DNA of 64,000 bases from Prolixibacter sp. SD074 (GCF_009617895.1 NZ_BLAW01000001.1:48501-112500); one strand, 5' to 3'; shown: positions 1 to 11,121, counted from the stretch's first letter. The notes: generated by a model not told the origin, from the letters alone. Numbers and translations: made by a program.

Positions 1-2217
1 CCATTCAATTTGTGCCTCATTGTAGGTGTGATTGGCAATGATTTCATCGGTTGAGCCATCGGCATGATGAAGAACAACCACCAATGAACTTCCGGGAGCA
101 AACTCGGTCAGTTTTAATACATCGATGGTATCGTCTTCCTGTACTTTGTCGTAATCGGACGGATTATCGAAGGTCAGTGCCAGCATACCCTGTTTTTTCA
201 GGTTTGTTTCGTGGATACGGGCAAATGAACGAACGAGAACAACTCGTACGCCCAGATGACGCGGTTCCATAGCTGCGTGCTCGCGTGATGAGCCTTCGCC
301 GTAGTTTTCGTCTCCAACAATAACAGAACCGATTCCTTTGGCTTTGTAATCACGTGCTGTTGCCGGTACTTCACCCAGTTCGCCGGTCAATTGGTTTTTC
401 ACGGCATTTGTGCGTTCGTTGAAGTAATTAACACCACCAATCAGCATGTTGTTGGAAATATTGTCAAGGTGTCCGCGGTAACGAAGCCAGGGACCAGCCA
501 TTGAAATATGGTCGGTTGTACATTTTCCTTTTGCTTTGATAAGCAATTTCATTCCCGTCAGGTTGTTACCATCCCATGCTTTAAAGGGAGTGAGCAACTG
601 AAGACGCTCAGAATCTGGCTTGACAACTACTTCCAGATTTTTGTTTTCCGAAGACGGCGGAATAAAACCCCTGTCTTTCACATCGAAACCATTGGTTGGC
701 AAGTCATCACCTTTTGGCTCGTCCAGTTTTACTTTCTCACCTTTTTCGTTTTCCAGATAGTCAGTTACGGGGTTGAAATCGAGCGTACCGGCGATCGAAA
801 AGGCCGTTACAATTTCAGGTGAAGCTACAAAACCATGCGTTTTGGGGTTGCCATCATTTCGTTTGGAGAAGTTCCTGTTGAATGACGTCATAATGGAGTT
901 CTCATCCAGGTTCTCGGCATTGTGACGTGCCCACTGGCCGATACACGGCCCACAGGCATTGGCCAGCACTACTCCACCAATTTTTTCGAAGGTGTCGAGG
1001 TAACCATCGCGGTCGACGGTATAACGAACCTGTTCCGAACCCGGAGTAACGGTAAATTCGGCTTTTACTTTAAGTTTTTTGTCAAGTGCCTGCTTAGCTA
1101 CCGATGCAGCCCGGCTAATATCTTCATAAGATGAGTTGGTACACGAACCAATCAAACCGACTTCCATTTTCAGCGGCCAACCGTTTTCTTTGGCTACTTT
1201 ACCAAATTGTGACACAGGTGTTGCCAAATCAGGAGTGAATGGGCCATTGATATGTGGTTCCAGGTCCGAAAGGTTAATTTCGATGATCTGGTCATAATAG
1301 GCTTCCGGATTTTCTGCGACTTCCGGATCGGGACGAAGGTGTTCTCCGATTTTGGCAGCCATTTCAGCTACATCAGTACGACCGGTAGCTTTCAGGTATT
1401 TTGCCATCGATTCGTCAAACGGGAAGGTTGAAGTAGTGGCTCCAATTTCGGCGCCCATGTTACAAATGGTACCTTTTCCTGTTCCGGAGATGGATTCAGC
1501 TCCCGGGCCAAAATACTCAACAATGCTTCCGGTTCCGCCTTTTACAGTAAGAATGCCGGCCACTTTCAGGATAACATCTTTGGGAGAAGTCCATCCACTG
1601 AGTTTTCCGGTTAGTTTCACACCAATCAGTTTCGGGAATTTAAGCTCCCATGGAAGTCCGGCCATCACGTCTACGGCATCGGCGCCACCTACACCAATGG
1701 CAACCATTCCCATACCGCCTGCATTAGGAGTATGCGAGTCGGTCCCAATCATCATTCCACCCGGGAAGGCGTAATTCTCAAGTACTACCTGGTGAATAAT
1801 CCCTGCTCCCGGTTTCCAAAAACCGATTCCATATTTTTTTGAGGCTGACGCCAGGAAATCGTATACTTCTTTGTTGGTTTTCTCAGCAGTTGTAAGGTCT
1901 TCTTTTGCTCCTACCCTGGCCAGGATTAAGTGGTCGCAGTGAACCGTCGAAGGGACGGAAACCCGATCTTTTCCGGCCTGCATAAACTGGAGAACAGCCA
2001 TCTGTGCAGTGGCATCCTGCATGGCAACGCGATCAGGTGCGAAATTGGCGTAAGATTCACCCCGTTTAAACGGTTCGACAGGAAGATCTCCGGAAAGGTG
2101 AGCGTAAAGAATTTTTTCACTTAAGGTAATGGGGCGCCCAAGAAGTTTGCGGGCTTGCTTGATTCTTTCAGGGTAGCGTTCATATACCTGACGAATCATT
2201 TCAACGTCATATGCCAT
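1..2217 (-). CDS. acnA: Aconitate hydratase (aconitase), 3' end cut by window edge
   Basis: Isomerises citrate to isocitrate in the TCA cycle using a [4Fe-4S] cluster. The reverse strand is open for 739 codons from the ATG at 2217 to the window edge, and the last visible residues ([11 protein letters not shown]) look like the C-terminal end of the family, so only about 10-20 residues should be missing. The three cluster cysteines are visible: Cys359 in a GSCTNS motif and Cys422/Cys425 in ACGPCIGQ, spaced exactly as in mitochondrial-type aconitases. The protein starts [19 protein letters not shown]. It is transcribed away from the ABC permease gene; a possible promoter lies just upstream. Confident family call; the symbol is by family rather than by orthology to E. 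coli acnA. Confidence 0.96.
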   Translation of the reverse strand, partial: MAYDVEMIRQVYERYPERIKQARKLLGRPITLSEKILYAHLSGDLPVEPFKRGESYANFAPDRVAMQDATAQMAVLQFMQAGKDRVSVPSTVHCDHLILARVGAKEDLTTAEKTNKEVYDFLASASKKYGIGFWKPGAGIIHQVVLENYAFPGGMMIGTDSHTPNAGGMGMVAIGVGGADAVDVMAGLPWELKFPKLIGVKLTGKLSGWTSPKDVILKVAGILTVKGGTGSIVEYFGPGAESISGTGKGTICNMGAEIGATTSTFPFDESMAKYLKATGRTDVAEMAAKIGEHLRPDPEVAENPEAYYDQIIEINLSDLEPHINGPFTPDLATPVSQFGKVAKENGWPLKMEVGLIGSCTNSSYEDISRAASVAKQALDKKLKVKAEFTVTPGSEQVRYTVDRDGYLDTFEKIGGVVLANACGPCIGQWARHNAENLDENSIMTSFNRNFSKRNDGNPKTHGFVASPEIVTAFSIAGTLDFNPVTDYLENEKGEKVKLDEPKGDDLPTNGFDVKDRGFIPPSSENKNLEVVVKPDSERLQLLTPFKAWDGNNLTGMKLLIKAKGKCTTDHISMAGPWLRYRGHLDNISNNMLIGGVNYFNERTNAVKNQLTGELGEVPATARDYKAKGIGSVIVGDENYGEGSSREHAAMEPRHLGVRVVLVRSFARIHETNLKKQGMLALTFDNPSDYDKVQEDDTIDVLKLTEFAPGSSLVVVLHHADGSTDEIIANHTYNEAQIEW

Positions 2218-2245
2218 TTTTTAATCGATTTATTTAGATATGTCG

Positions 2246-2280
2246 CAAAATAACATTTATTAATCATAAATGAATACAAA
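2246..2280 (-). promoter_or_regulatory. Possible promoter of the aconitase gene
   Basis: On the reverse strand TTTG (2277-2280) is followed after 23 bases by TTATTTTG (2246-2253), one mismatch from the Bacteroidota -7 consensus TAnnTTTG, about 30 bases before the start codon. The spacing is at the long end of the accepted range, so this is a weak call. Confidence 0.35.
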
Positions 2281-2358
2281 TCCTAAAGGTTTGTAGGAGC
2301 TGAATTGTTTCAAAATCTTTGAAATATTTCTACCTTGGAGAAGCAAACCAAATCAATT

Positions 2359-3606
2359 ATGTTGTTCAATCCGCTCACACGCGAGAACATTTTAATGTCG
2401 ATCCAGTCAATCAGGGGAAACTGGGTCCGTTCGGTGTTGACCATCCTAATCATTGCTGTTGGAATTACGGCATTGGTTGGCATTCTAACAGCTATTGATT
2501 CTATCAAAAATTCCATTACAGCAGAATTTACCAGGCTTGGCGCTAACACGTTTACCGTTCAGAGCCGTGGTATGCGGGTGCAGGTGGGCGGAAACCGCTA
2601 TCGAAGTAAGAATTACAGTTACATCAGCTATTTCGAAGCGCGGAAGTTTAAGAACGAATTCGATTTTCCGGCCGAGGTTTCCATTACGGTTAATGCGACG
2701 GGTACAGCAACGGTCCGTTATAAGTCGCAAAAAAGTAATCCAAATGTCAGGGTAATAGGCGTTGATGGCAATTATCTACAAACGGCCGGATACGACATCA
2801 GTATGGGGCGAAATTTTGCTTCACAGGAGATTTATTCCGGAACGAATGTGGCTTTGTTGGGAAATGGGTTGGCCCGGAAACTCTTCCCGGGAATAGTGAA
2901 CCCAACTGGGCGGGCCATTTCTATCGGGACGGCGCGTTATCGCGTTGTTGGAATTCTGGCCGAGAAGGGTAGTGCCTTTGGTTCATCCGGCGACCGGTTG
3001 GTTTTGTTGCCATATTCCAATGTTCGGCAGGTTTTTTCGCGTCCGCAGATGAATTTTCAAATTCAGGTAATGCCTAAGTCACCGCAATTGCTTGATATCG
3101 CGACCGGAGAGGCAGAAGGTTTGTTTCGCGTTATTCGGGGCCTGAATGTTCAAGATGAATCGGATTTCAACATTGTGAAAAGCGACAACCTTGTCAATAT
3201 TTTGTTGGAAAATATCAAATACATCACTTTGGCAGCCACCATTATTGGATTCATCACGTTGCTTGGAGCGGCTGTTGGATTAATGAATATCATGCTGGTC
3301 ACCGTTTCGGAACGGACCCGCGAAATTGGTATCCGGAAAGCGATGGGGGCCAATTCCCGAACCATTCGTCAGCAATTCCTGATTGAATCCATCGTCATTG
3401 GCCAACTTGGAGGTTTGGTTGGTATCGTGTTGGGCATATTGGCCGGAAATGGTGTTTCTGCGCTAATCGGAAGCTCTTTCATTGTTCCGTGGCTCTGGAT
3501 TTTTTCCGGAGTAGCGCTCTGCTTGCTTGTCAGCCTGGCTTCCGGATTCCTGCCGGCCATGCAGGCAGCCAGGCTCGATCCCATCGAAGCGCTGCGATAC
3601 GAATAA
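2359..3606 (+). CDS. ABC transporter permease, MacB/FtsX family
   Basis: Inner-membrane permease with the MacB-type layout: an N-terminal membrane segment (about residues 20-45, after FNPLTRENI), a large periplasmic MacB_PCD domain (about 45-270), then three C-terminal membrane segments forming the FtsX domain, including the conserved SERTREIGIRKAMGA loop. Such proteins work with a separate ATPase, often in mechanotransmission or export rather than classic uptake; no ATPase gene is adjacent, so the partner must lie elsewhere. The frame is open from a TTG at 2335, but that TTG lies in a promoter-like TACCTTGG sequence; I prefer the ATG at 2359 (415 aa). Substrate unknown. Confidence 0.9.
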   Translation: MLFNPLTRENILMSIQSIRGNWVRSVLTILIIAVGITALVGILTAIDSIKNSITAEFTRLGANTFTVQSRGMRVQVGGNRYRSKNYSYISYFEARKFKNEFDFPAEVSITVNATGTATVRYKSQKSNPNVRVIGVDGNYLQTAGYDISMGRNFASQEIYSGTNVALLGNGLARKLFPGIVNPTGRAISIGTARYRVVGILAEKGSAFGSSGDRLVLLPYSNVRQVFSRPQMNFQIQVMPKSPQLLDIATGEAEGLFRVIRGLNVQDESDFNIVKSDNLVNILLENIKYITLAATIIGFITLLGAAVGLMNIMLVTVSERTREIGIRKAMGANSRTIRQQFLIESIVIGQLGGLVGIVLGILAGNGVSALIGSSFIVPWLWIFSGVALCLLVSLASGFLPAMQAARLDPIEALRYE

Positions 3607-3744
3607 CGGACCGCTCAGGATAATCCTCCACGACTCATCCACTCAAATTTCAGTTCATCCGGGTTCTCGTGCAGTTCATCCGGTTCTTTTTTCTATTTTT
3701 CCTCACTTACCGCAATTTTGAGGTACACGATACCTGAAAATGCG

Positions 3745-5874
3745 ATGAAAAAGATTCAGCTTATATTCCTGTTAACCTTTCTTTCTGTCACTGTTTTCGG
3801 TCAGATTTCAATTCATGGAAAAGTGGTCGATACACAAAATCAACCATTGCCCGGTGCCAATATTTATTTTGAAAATACGTACGAAGGCGCCACTTCCGAC
3901 AGTGACGGCATTTTTCAATTGACTTCTCAGCTCGAAGGGGCACAACGGCTGAAAGTTACCTTCCTGGGATATGTCCCTTACACCGTAGCCATTCCGGCGA
4001 AAGCCGATACAGCGCTGGTGATTACACTGCAACCCGAGCACAACAAAGTTGACGAAGTGGTCATTACGGCGGGTACGTTCGGTACGGACGATGATGAACA
4101 AACGGTCACGCTCAACGCTATCGATATTCTGACAACACCCACTTCGGAAGGCGACATCTACGGCGCTTTGCGAACCTTGCCGGGGACACAGCAGGTCGCC
4201 GAAGACGGAAGGCTTTTCGTCCGGGGAGGCGAGGCGTACGAAACCAAAACCTTCATCGACGGGATGGAGATGCAGCAACCGTACAGCAGTTCCACGCCTG
4301 ATTTGCCTTCGCGCGGACGCTTTTCACCCGAACTGTTTAAAGGTACCCTGTTCGGTACCGGTGGTTATTCGGCCGAGTACGGACAAGCTCTCTCGTCGGC
4401 GCTCATCCTGCACACCATCGATCTTCCGAAGGAATCATTTACTTCCATTGGATTGCTGAATGTGGGCGTTCAGGGAGGGTACACCAAGCGTTTCGATAAG
4501 GCATCGGTCAGTGCATCCGGCGAGTATTACAATCTCGGGCTCAACAATAGAATCAACCCGCCCCGTAACGCGTTCGCGGAAGACCCGGTCCAGATGAACG
4601 GCTTGGTTCATGCCCAGGTTAAATCGGGGAAGCAGGGGATGTGGAAAGCATTGTACTCGTTTAATCATCATAAACTAATTGCGCCTTATGCTACTTCAGC
4701 AACGGACCGGGAAAATGTGGCGCTCAATTCAACGAACCACTACGTTAATACGACTTACCGGAATATGTTGTCAGATACCTGGATGATTTATGGCGGTGTT
4801 TCAGGTGATTATTATGACGATCGCATCAAAATGGAGGAGGGGAACTACCATATTATGGATCGTTATTCTCAGGGGCGGGCAGGATTGAAATATCTGCCGT
4901 CGGAAAAGGTGAAAATCAACATGGGCGTGGATGCCAACTGGCAGGACAATGAACGTTCGAATGAAGCTGTGGCTAACCGGGAAGCCGGATTTACACAACG
5001 AACGCTGGCCACTTATGTGGAGGTGGAATTTCAGTTGGGCGAAAACTGGGCCGTTCGTTTGGGCGTACGGCCTGAATATTTCGATCTCCTGCAAAAGATT
5101 GAAGTGGCCCCGAGGCTTTCACTGGCGCGGAAAACGGGCGAACACAGTCAGCTTTCGCTGGCCTACGGAGCTTTTTACCAAAATGCGCCTGATGAGTACC
5201 TGGCTTTCAACCACCAACTAAATGCCGAAGGTGCAGGGCATTTTATCCTGAATTACCAGTATTCCCGCAATAAACGGGATTTCCGGATTGAGACCTATTA
5301 CAAGGATTACCAGAGCCTGGTGAAATTCAACATGGGCCAGAGTGAGTATACTCCGGCTTATTATACTTCATCGGGTTCGGGATATTCCAAAGGTGTGGAT
5401 CTTTTCTTCCGTGACCGGAAAAGCATTCCGTTGCTGGATTACTGGATTGCTTATTCGTACCTTGATACCAAACGCTATTATCGTGATTTCCCGACAAAGG
5501 TAACTCCTGGTTTCGTTGCGAAGAATACGTTGTCGGTGGTTGGGAAGTATTGGATTGCCGGCTGGAATACACAGTTCGGGTTCAGCTTTACGGCTGCCAG
5601 CGGAAGACCTTATGACGATCCGAATACACCGGCATTCATGGATAAAAAAGCCCCGGTCTACTCCAATCTCAGCCTGAATGCTTCACATCTGGCCTATCTG
5701 TTTGGCAATTACACCATTTTCTACTGTTCTGTTGGAAATGTTTTGGGACGCGACAAACCATACACTTACCGTTATTCGGAAACCCCCAACAGCGCCGGGA
5801 CCAACGAACGTATTCCCGTGCAGGCCGAAACATTGCGCAGCATTATTCTTGGCGTTTTCATTCAAATAAAATAA
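3745..5874 (+). CDS. TonB-dependent receptor with carboxypeptidase-regulatory-like N-domain
   Basis: Outer-membrane receptor of 709 aa. It begins with a signal peptide (MKKIQLIFLLTFLSVTVFGQ), then a CarboxypepD_reg-like beta-sandwich (about 22-105, with the VVDTQNQPLPGANIYF core), a plug domain (about 115-225, containing LFVRGGEAYETKTFIDGME), and a beta-barrel to the C terminus. It is shorter than SusC-type receptors (about 1000 aa) and has no SusD partner next to it, so a small-ligand or metal receptor is as likely as a glycan one. The frame extends upstream to a TTG at 3718, but the ATG at 3745 gives a proper signal peptide. The next gene starts 18 bases after the stop and is probably cotranscribed. 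Confidence 0.92.
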   Translation: MKKIQLIFLLTFLSVTVFGQISIHGKVVDTQNQPLPGANIYFENTYEGATSDSDGIFQLTSQLEGAQRLKVTFLGYVPYTVAIPAKADTALVITLQPEHNKVDEVVITAGTFGTDDDEQTVTLNAIDILTTPTSEGDIYGALRTLPGTQQVAEDGRLFVRGGEAYETKTFIDGMEMQQPYSSSTPDLPSRGRFSPELFKGTLFGTGGYSAEYGQALSSALILHTIDLPKESFTSIGLLNVGVQGGYTKRFDKASVSASGEYYNLGLNNRINPPRNAFAEDPVQMNGLVHAQVKSGKQGMWKALYSFNHHKLIAPYATSATDRENVALNSTNHYVNTTYRNMLSDTWMIYGGVSGDYYDDRIKMEEGNYHIMDRYSQGRAGLKYLPSEKVKINMGVDANWQDNERSNEAVANREAGFTQRTLATYVEVEFQLGENWAVRLGVRPEYFDLLQKIEVAPRLSLARKTGEHSQLSLAYGAFYQNAPDEYLAFNHQLNAEGAGHFILNYQYSRNKRDFRIETYYKDYQSLVKFNMGQSEYTPAYYTSSGSGYSKGVDLFFRDRKSIPLLDYWIAYSYLDTKRYYRDFPTKVTPGFVAKNTLSVVGKYWIAGWNTQFGFSFTAASGRPYDDPNTPAFMDKKAPVYSNLSLNASHLAYLFGNYTIFYCSVGNVLGRDKPYTYRYSETPNSAGTNERIPVQAETLRSIILGVFIQIK

Positions 5875-5892
5875 TACCTAAAAATGTACATC

Positions 5893-6528
5893 ATGAAAAA
5901 AGTAGCTTTAATCATCGTCGTTGTGGTTGTGTCAACCGCCAGTCTTTGGGCGCAGAATTATGCCGGTGCCATGCAGAATGCTCTTGCAAAAATGGGCGCT
6001 GCCAAATCTACAACCGATTTTGTGGCCGCGTCACAAATCTTTGAGCGCATTACTCAGGTTGAAACAGCCAAATGGGAGCCGGCTTATTACGCCGCCTTGT
6101 CGCTCATCAACGGGAGTTATACCGGGCAAGAAAAGGAAAAGCGTGATCAGATGCTGGATCAGGCGCAGAAGTTTATCGATACTTGCTTGAAGCGTTCGCC
6201 GGAAAACAGCGAAGCCATGACATTGCAAGGGTATTTGTACCAGGCGCGCATTGGCGTTGACGGCTCCCGTGGGCAGGAATTCTCTCCAAAAGCAGCCGGC
6301 GCGTTAAAACAGGCAATGGCATGGGATGCAAATAATCCCCGGGCGACCAGTCTGATGGCGATGAATATATTTTACACTCCCTCATTTTATGGAGGCGGCA
6401 AAGAGAATGCGCTGCCATTGTTTGAGAAAGCGGAAAAACTGTTTGCTGAACAACCAAAATCTTCATCGTTTACACCTTCATGGGGAGAAGAAATGAACCA
6501 GCATTTTCTACAGGAATGTAAAAAGTAG
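5893..6528 (+). CDS. Secreted TPR-like protein of unknown function
   Basis: A 211-aa protein with a clear Sec signal peptide ending at SLWAQ. The mature part is alpha-helical and reads like tetratricopeptide repeats without a perfect consensus (for instance the WEPAYYAALSLINGSY and NNPRATSLMAMNIF stretches). An in-frame ATG three codons upstream (5884) is an alternative start. It directly follows the TonB-dependent receptor, so a periplasmic accessory role for that receptor is a reasonable inference, but no family name can be given. Confidence 0.75.
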   Translation: MKKVALIIVVVVVSTASLWAQNYAGAMQNALAKMGAAKSTTDFVAASQIFERITQVETAKWEPAYYAALSLINGSYTGQEKEKRDQMLDQAQKFIDTCLKRSPENSEAMTLQGYLYQARIGVDGSRGQEFSPKAAGALKQAMAWDANNPRATSLMAMNIFYTPSFYGGGKENALPLFEKAEKLFAEQPKSSSFTPSWGEEMNQHFLQECKK

Positions 6529-6570
6529 GGTAAATATTATGTATCCGCAGTTTTTCCTAATTTTAGACTA

Positions 6571-7608
6571 ATGAAAAATTTAAAGAAAAGCTGGAAAATA
6601 CATTTGCGCGACTTGGTGATTGTATTGTGTGTCGGTTTTGGGATAACCCTTACCATGAGTGATTTGGAATCCGTAATCCATTCATTCTGGAACATATTGC
6701 TTTACAATACAATTATTGGAATGGGCCTGTGGAAAGGAAATGAAGCGGTTACTGTGCTCGTGCAGTATTGGTATCCATGGAGAATCAACCGTTCGCGAAC
6801 CTACTTATTGATGTGGACCGGGATTGTTGTATATTCTCTTTTCTTTGTATTCCTGTTTAATTTCCTGTGGGCCGTTTTCATGAACCACATTCCGGTTTAC
6901 GAATTCATGAAATATTACAAGTTTACCATTTTGATTGAGTTCTTGATTTCCATTGGAATCGCGGGGATTATTTACACCTCCGTTTTTTTCAAAAACTGGA
7001 AAAATCTGTTGCAGGAGCATGCCGAAATGGAAAAGGCCAATATCGAATCGAAACTGGCTGCTCTACAAAACCAGGTCAATCCACATTTTCTTTTTAATTG
7101 CCTGAATACACTCAATTCGTTGGTGTATGTCGATGCCGGAAAAGCCAGCCGGTTTATTGGCGATTTGTCGAAAGTGTATCGCTATGTACTGGAGCAGGAT
7201 GATGTGGTCACCCTGGCGGAAGAAGTTGCCTTCTGTCAGTCGTACCTCGTGCTGGAGCAGTTTCGGTTTGGTGAAAAGCTGAAGGTGGATTTTCATCTCA
7301 GCGGAAGCGAATCGGAGAAGATTCTTCGGGTGGGGCTTCAGCTGATGCTCGAAAATGCCATTAAACACAACGAAATATCCAATGAAAAGCCATTGCATAT
7401 CGAAGTAAAAAGGGAAGGTGATTTTGTTGTGGTGAAGAATAATTTGCAATTGAAGTCAACTTTGCCGATGTCGGCCCGGATGGGACAGAAGAATTTACAG
7501 GAGCGTTATCGTTTGATGGGGGAACGAATCCCGGAGTTTTGCCAGGAGGGAGAATTTTATGTAGCTCGTATCCCTTTATTCAGGAATGAAGAAAAGCAAT
7601 TATCATGA
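6571..7608 (+). CDS. Sensor histidine kinase, LytS/YehU (HisKA_7TM-less, His_kinase PF06580) family
   Basis: Membrane sensor kinase of 345 aa. About four hydrophobic segments occupy residues 10-145, followed by a short coiled linker and the His_kinase domain with the phosphoacceptor motif NQVNPHFLFNCLNTLNSL (His172). The C-terminal ATPase region has the N-box (LMLENAIKHN). Its stop overlaps the start of the next gene by four bases (ATGA), so the pair is translationally coupled with the LytTR regulator. There is no recognisable extracytoplasmic sensor domain, so the stimulus probably acts through the membrane segments. In Bacteroidota these pairs commonly regulate envelope functions; which one here is not visible. 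Confidence 0.93.
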   Translation: MKNLKKSWKIHLRDLVIVLCVGFGITLTMSDLESVIHSFWNILLYNTIIGMGLWKGNEAVTVLVQYWYPWRINRSRTYLLMWTGIVVYSLFFVFLFNFLWAVFMNHIPVYEFMKYYKFTILIEFLISIGIAGIIYTSVFFKNWKNLLQEHAEMEKANIESKLAALQNQVNPHFLFNCLNTLNSLVYVDAGKASRFIGDLSKVYRYVLEQDDVVTLAEEVAFCQSYLVLEQFRFGEKLKVDFHLSGSESEKILRVGLQLMLENAIKHNEISNEKPLHIEVKREGDFVVVKNNLQLKSTLPMSARMGQKNLQERYRLMGERIPEFCQEGEFYVARIPLFRNEEKQLS

Positions 7609-8378
7609 AGATACTGATTGTGGAAGATGAGCCGCTTGCCGCCGAAAGACTGGAAACGATGATTCGGGAATACCTTCCCGAAGTGGATGTGGCTGGTCCG
7701 TTCGACAGTATCCGGCAGACGGCCGCCTGGCTGAAAAAGAATGGTGCTCCGGAATTGGGCTTCTTCGACATTCAGTTGGCTGACGGATTGAGTTTTGAAA
7801 TCTTTGAGCAGGCCGAAGTAACCTGCCCGGTGATTTTTACCACCGCCTTTGACGAATATGCGCTGAAGGCCTTTAAGGTAAACAGTGTTGATTATTTATT
7901 GAAACCTGTCGATAAGAAGGAGCTTTTTTCAGCATTAGGAAAGTACGGACGTCTATTTAAGCAGCAGGACAAGCAGGGAAGCGTTTCGACCGAAGCAATC
8001 GACCAGATTTACCGTATGATGACGCGAAATTACCGTAGTCGGTTTTTGATTCGGGTGGGGGAGCATCTTCGTCCGCTGGACATTGCCGATGTGGTTTATT
8101 TTTATTCGCAACAGCGGTCTACCTTCGTGTTAACACGTGAGGGGAAAAGCTACGATTTGGATTTTACTCTCGATCAGTTGGAACAGGAACTGGATCCGAA
8201 ACAGTTTTTCCGGGTAAACCGCAGCGCCCTGGTCCGGTTGGATGCGATTGGCGATGTGCTGATTTATTCAGGAAACCGCCTCAGACTGAAACTGGTGAAA
8301 GAACCCGATGAACCGGTGCTGGTGAGCCGCGAGAAAGTATCGTCGTTTAAACAATGGCTGGAGGGAGGAAATTCTTAA
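7605..8378 (+). CDS. LytTR-family response regulator
   Basis: DNA-binding response regulator of 257 aa, partner of the upstream LytS-type kinase (overlap ATGA). The receiver domain covers about residues 1-120 with the acidic pocket (VEDEP near the start), the phosphoacceptor Asp55 in GFFDIQLADG, and the conserved lysine in LKPVDK. A linker leads to a LytTR DNA-binding domain (about 145-250) with FFRVNRSALVRLDAI typical of the family. LytTR proteins bind paired imperfect repeats; I could not identify a confident target site upstream of the neighbouring receptor genes. Confidence 0.94.
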   Translation: MKILIVEDEPLAAERLETMIREYLPEVDVAGPFDSIRQTAAWLKKNGAPELGFFDIQLADGLSFEIFEQAEVTCPVIFTTAFDEYALKAFKVNSVDYLLKPVDKKELFSALGKYGRLFKQQDKQGSVSTEAIDQIYRMMTRNYRSRFLIRVGEHLRPLDIADVVYFYSQQRSTFVLTREGKSYDLDFTLDQLEQELDPKQFFRVNRSALVRLDAIGDVLIYSGNRLRLKLVKEPDEPVLVSREKVSSFKQWLEGGNS

Positions 8379-8492
8379 ACCTCGTTCCTGGTGATATCAG
8401 CGGACCAAAACTATTTTTATTCCGGGTTTCCCCGGGAAGGAAAATGATTGAAGAGCAGGTAGCAAAAGATAATTTTCTCTGAAAAGGGCAAT

Positions 8493-8516
8493 AAAAAACC
8501 CGGGCGAAAACCCGGG
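8493..8516 (-). terminator. Intrinsic terminator of gapA
   Basis: CCCGGG (8499-8504) and CCCGGG (8511-8516) form a hairpin with a 6-base loop. On the reverse strand the stem is followed by six T residues (8493-8498), a canonical terminator for gapA. On the forward strand the downstream tract is only ATTT, so it may also stop the two-component transcript less efficiently. Confidence 0.8.
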
Positions 8517-8553
8517 ATTTAATATTGTGATTTGGTCGATGACCGTTGCTTGA

Positions 8554-9678
<1,125 letters not shown>

Positions 9679-9755
9679 TTAATTCTGATATTGCCCGGTT
9701 TTTAGTGTTTGTGACTGAAATGAGTATATAGAAGTCTGGCATTTAGGCCTTTTAA

Positions 9756-9902
9756 CTACTTCTTATACCACATAGAATGATCCTTTTTGCTGACCCGTTT
9801 ATTTGATTTTGCTGTGTAACCGGTACACCCACATGAACGGCATTGGGTGAATAAAAAGGCGCTTGCCAGAATCATAATAAATAGGATACTTTTTTTCTTC
9901 AT
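9756..9902 (-). CDS. Small putative lipoprotein (48 aa)
   Basis: A short gene of 48 codons and a stop. The product has a charged N terminus (MKKKS), a hydrophobic stretch (ILFIMILASAFLF) and a lipobox-like TQC at residues 19-21, so the mature protein would be a 28-residue lipidated peptide rich in Cys and Lys (CRSCGCTGYTAKSNKR). Three cysteines lie within six residues, so metal or thiol chemistry is possible. It sits upstream of and in the same direction as gapA. No family recognised; the signal sequence and normal codon use support a real gene. Confidence 0.6.
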   Translation of the reverse strand: MKKKSILFIMILASAFLFTQCRSCGCTGYTAKSNKRVSKKDHSMWYKK

Positions 9903-9903
9903 A

Positions 9904-10366
9904 TTGAATCGTTTAAGTGGGTTTTGTTATACTAACCCGATGGCCCTTTCAAGTTTTTTGTTTTTATAATTGAGTCCGTTTTAAGAACAAATTTAATTTA
10001 AAGTTTGCATCATTGGCATATTTATCCTGAGAATGTCATTCAAATAAAAAAAATCCTTAAAAATCCTTAATTTTACGCTTCAAAATTTGAAATCTCAGGC
10101 TTTTGAAGGCGGAGAATCATTCATGAAAACAAAAAGGTTCATTTAACTATTTCATTCTTTGGCCGATGAATCATTACTGGTATCGCTTTCCCAAATGGAA
10201 AGATTGTCAAACTTTAAAAACTTCTAAAATGAAACGAACATGAACTTTTTTAATCAAAAGTTCGCCAAAGGCAATGATTAAAAAAAGTTCATGTGAGAGC
10301 GAAGCGGTTCCATACGTTCTCAAATTTAGAATTAAATTATGAACAATAATTATAAATTTTAAACGT
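9904..10366. other. Gene-free AT-rich stretch with a long hairpin
   Basis: About 460 bases without a convincing gene between the small lipoprotein and the beta-barrel gene. Composition is markedly more AT-rich than in the housekeeping genes around it and marks the start of the accessory region. It contains a perfect-but-one inverted repeat at 10238-10294 (listed separately) and a small direct repeat of AAATCCTTAA near 10053-10070. Confidence 0.6.
10238..10294. repeat. Long inverted repeat (19/20-bp arms)
   Basis: ACATGAACTTTTTTAATCA (10238-10256) faces TGATTAAAAAAAGTTCATGT (10275-10294); the arms pair completely except for one extra A, with an 18-base loop. No T-tract follows either arm, so it is not an ordinary terminator. 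It sits about 70 bases before the broken beta-barrel gene. It could be a MITE remnant, an operator, or an RNA structure in the leader. Confidence 0.7.
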
Positions 10367-11121
10367 ATGAAAAGGATTAAATTGATTATTATGTTGTTCC
10401 TGGCTTTATTGACAGTAACAAGCTTTGCCCAAACAACTTCAAATTCAAAAAAGTTTATGTTGGGTGTTTTCGGCGGGTTAAACATTCCCCGACTGAGTGG
10501 GGGAAGTAATAATGAAATGACCAGTGGTTATTCGTCCCGTTCCGGGGCCGCTTTCGGATTGACCTCCAACCTGGATTTGGGTTCCAATTTCTCCTTGCGC
10601 ATGGATCTTTTATATTCAAGCGAAGGTGGAAAACGGGACGGATTACAGGCTATTGACGGACATGCTTTTAATCCTCAGGTTCCGGAAGGAACTTATCTTT
10701 ACGCCAACTTTAAAAATGAATCTATTTTAAACTATCTCGAATTACCTGTTTTAATAAAATATTCAATCCCTGTTAAGGCTTCAAAATTTTATATTAATGT
10801 TGGCCCTTATGGTGGTTACCTTTTAAAAGCGAAACAAAAAACCAGTGGGACAAGTATTGTTTATGCAGACAAAACTGAGATACAACCCGTTTCTCCGGAA
10901 CCGGTTTCTTTTAATGCCACCACCAATACCAAAAGTAGTATCCACAATATGAGTTTTGGCATTACGGGCGGAGTCGGTTACTCCCAACAAATTGGAAAAG
11001 ACATGCTCACGCTGGATGTAAGAGGAGCTACGGCTTAACTTACGTACAAAAATATGCTACTGACGGCAAGAGCCACAGCGGTTATTTACAAATCTCGTTG
11101 GGATATTCCATTCCTTTATAA
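10367..11121 (+). pseudogene. Outer-membrane beta-barrel (porin-like, OMP_b-brl_2) gene with frameshift
   Basis: The reading frame from 10367 encodes a signal peptide (ending TSFAQ) and a PorT-like beta-barrel of the type common in Bacteroidota, but hits a stop at 11036-11038 right after DVRGATA. If one base is inserted near 11027 (GGAGCTACG read as GGAAGCTACG) the frame continues as GSYGLTYVQKYATDGKSHSG and ends with GYSIPL and a stop at 11119-11121, which is the usual barrel-closing C terminus of this family. So the gene lost one base, or the assembly has an error there. As it stands the last strands are missing and the barrel would probably not insert. Confidence 0.85.

Noticed and set aside
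1352..1774. 140-codon forward frame inside aconitase
   Set aside because: Antisense to a clear aconitase with all three cluster cysteines.
3808..4278. 156-codon frame antisense to the TonB receptor
   Set aside because: Shadow frame inside a strongly supported gene.
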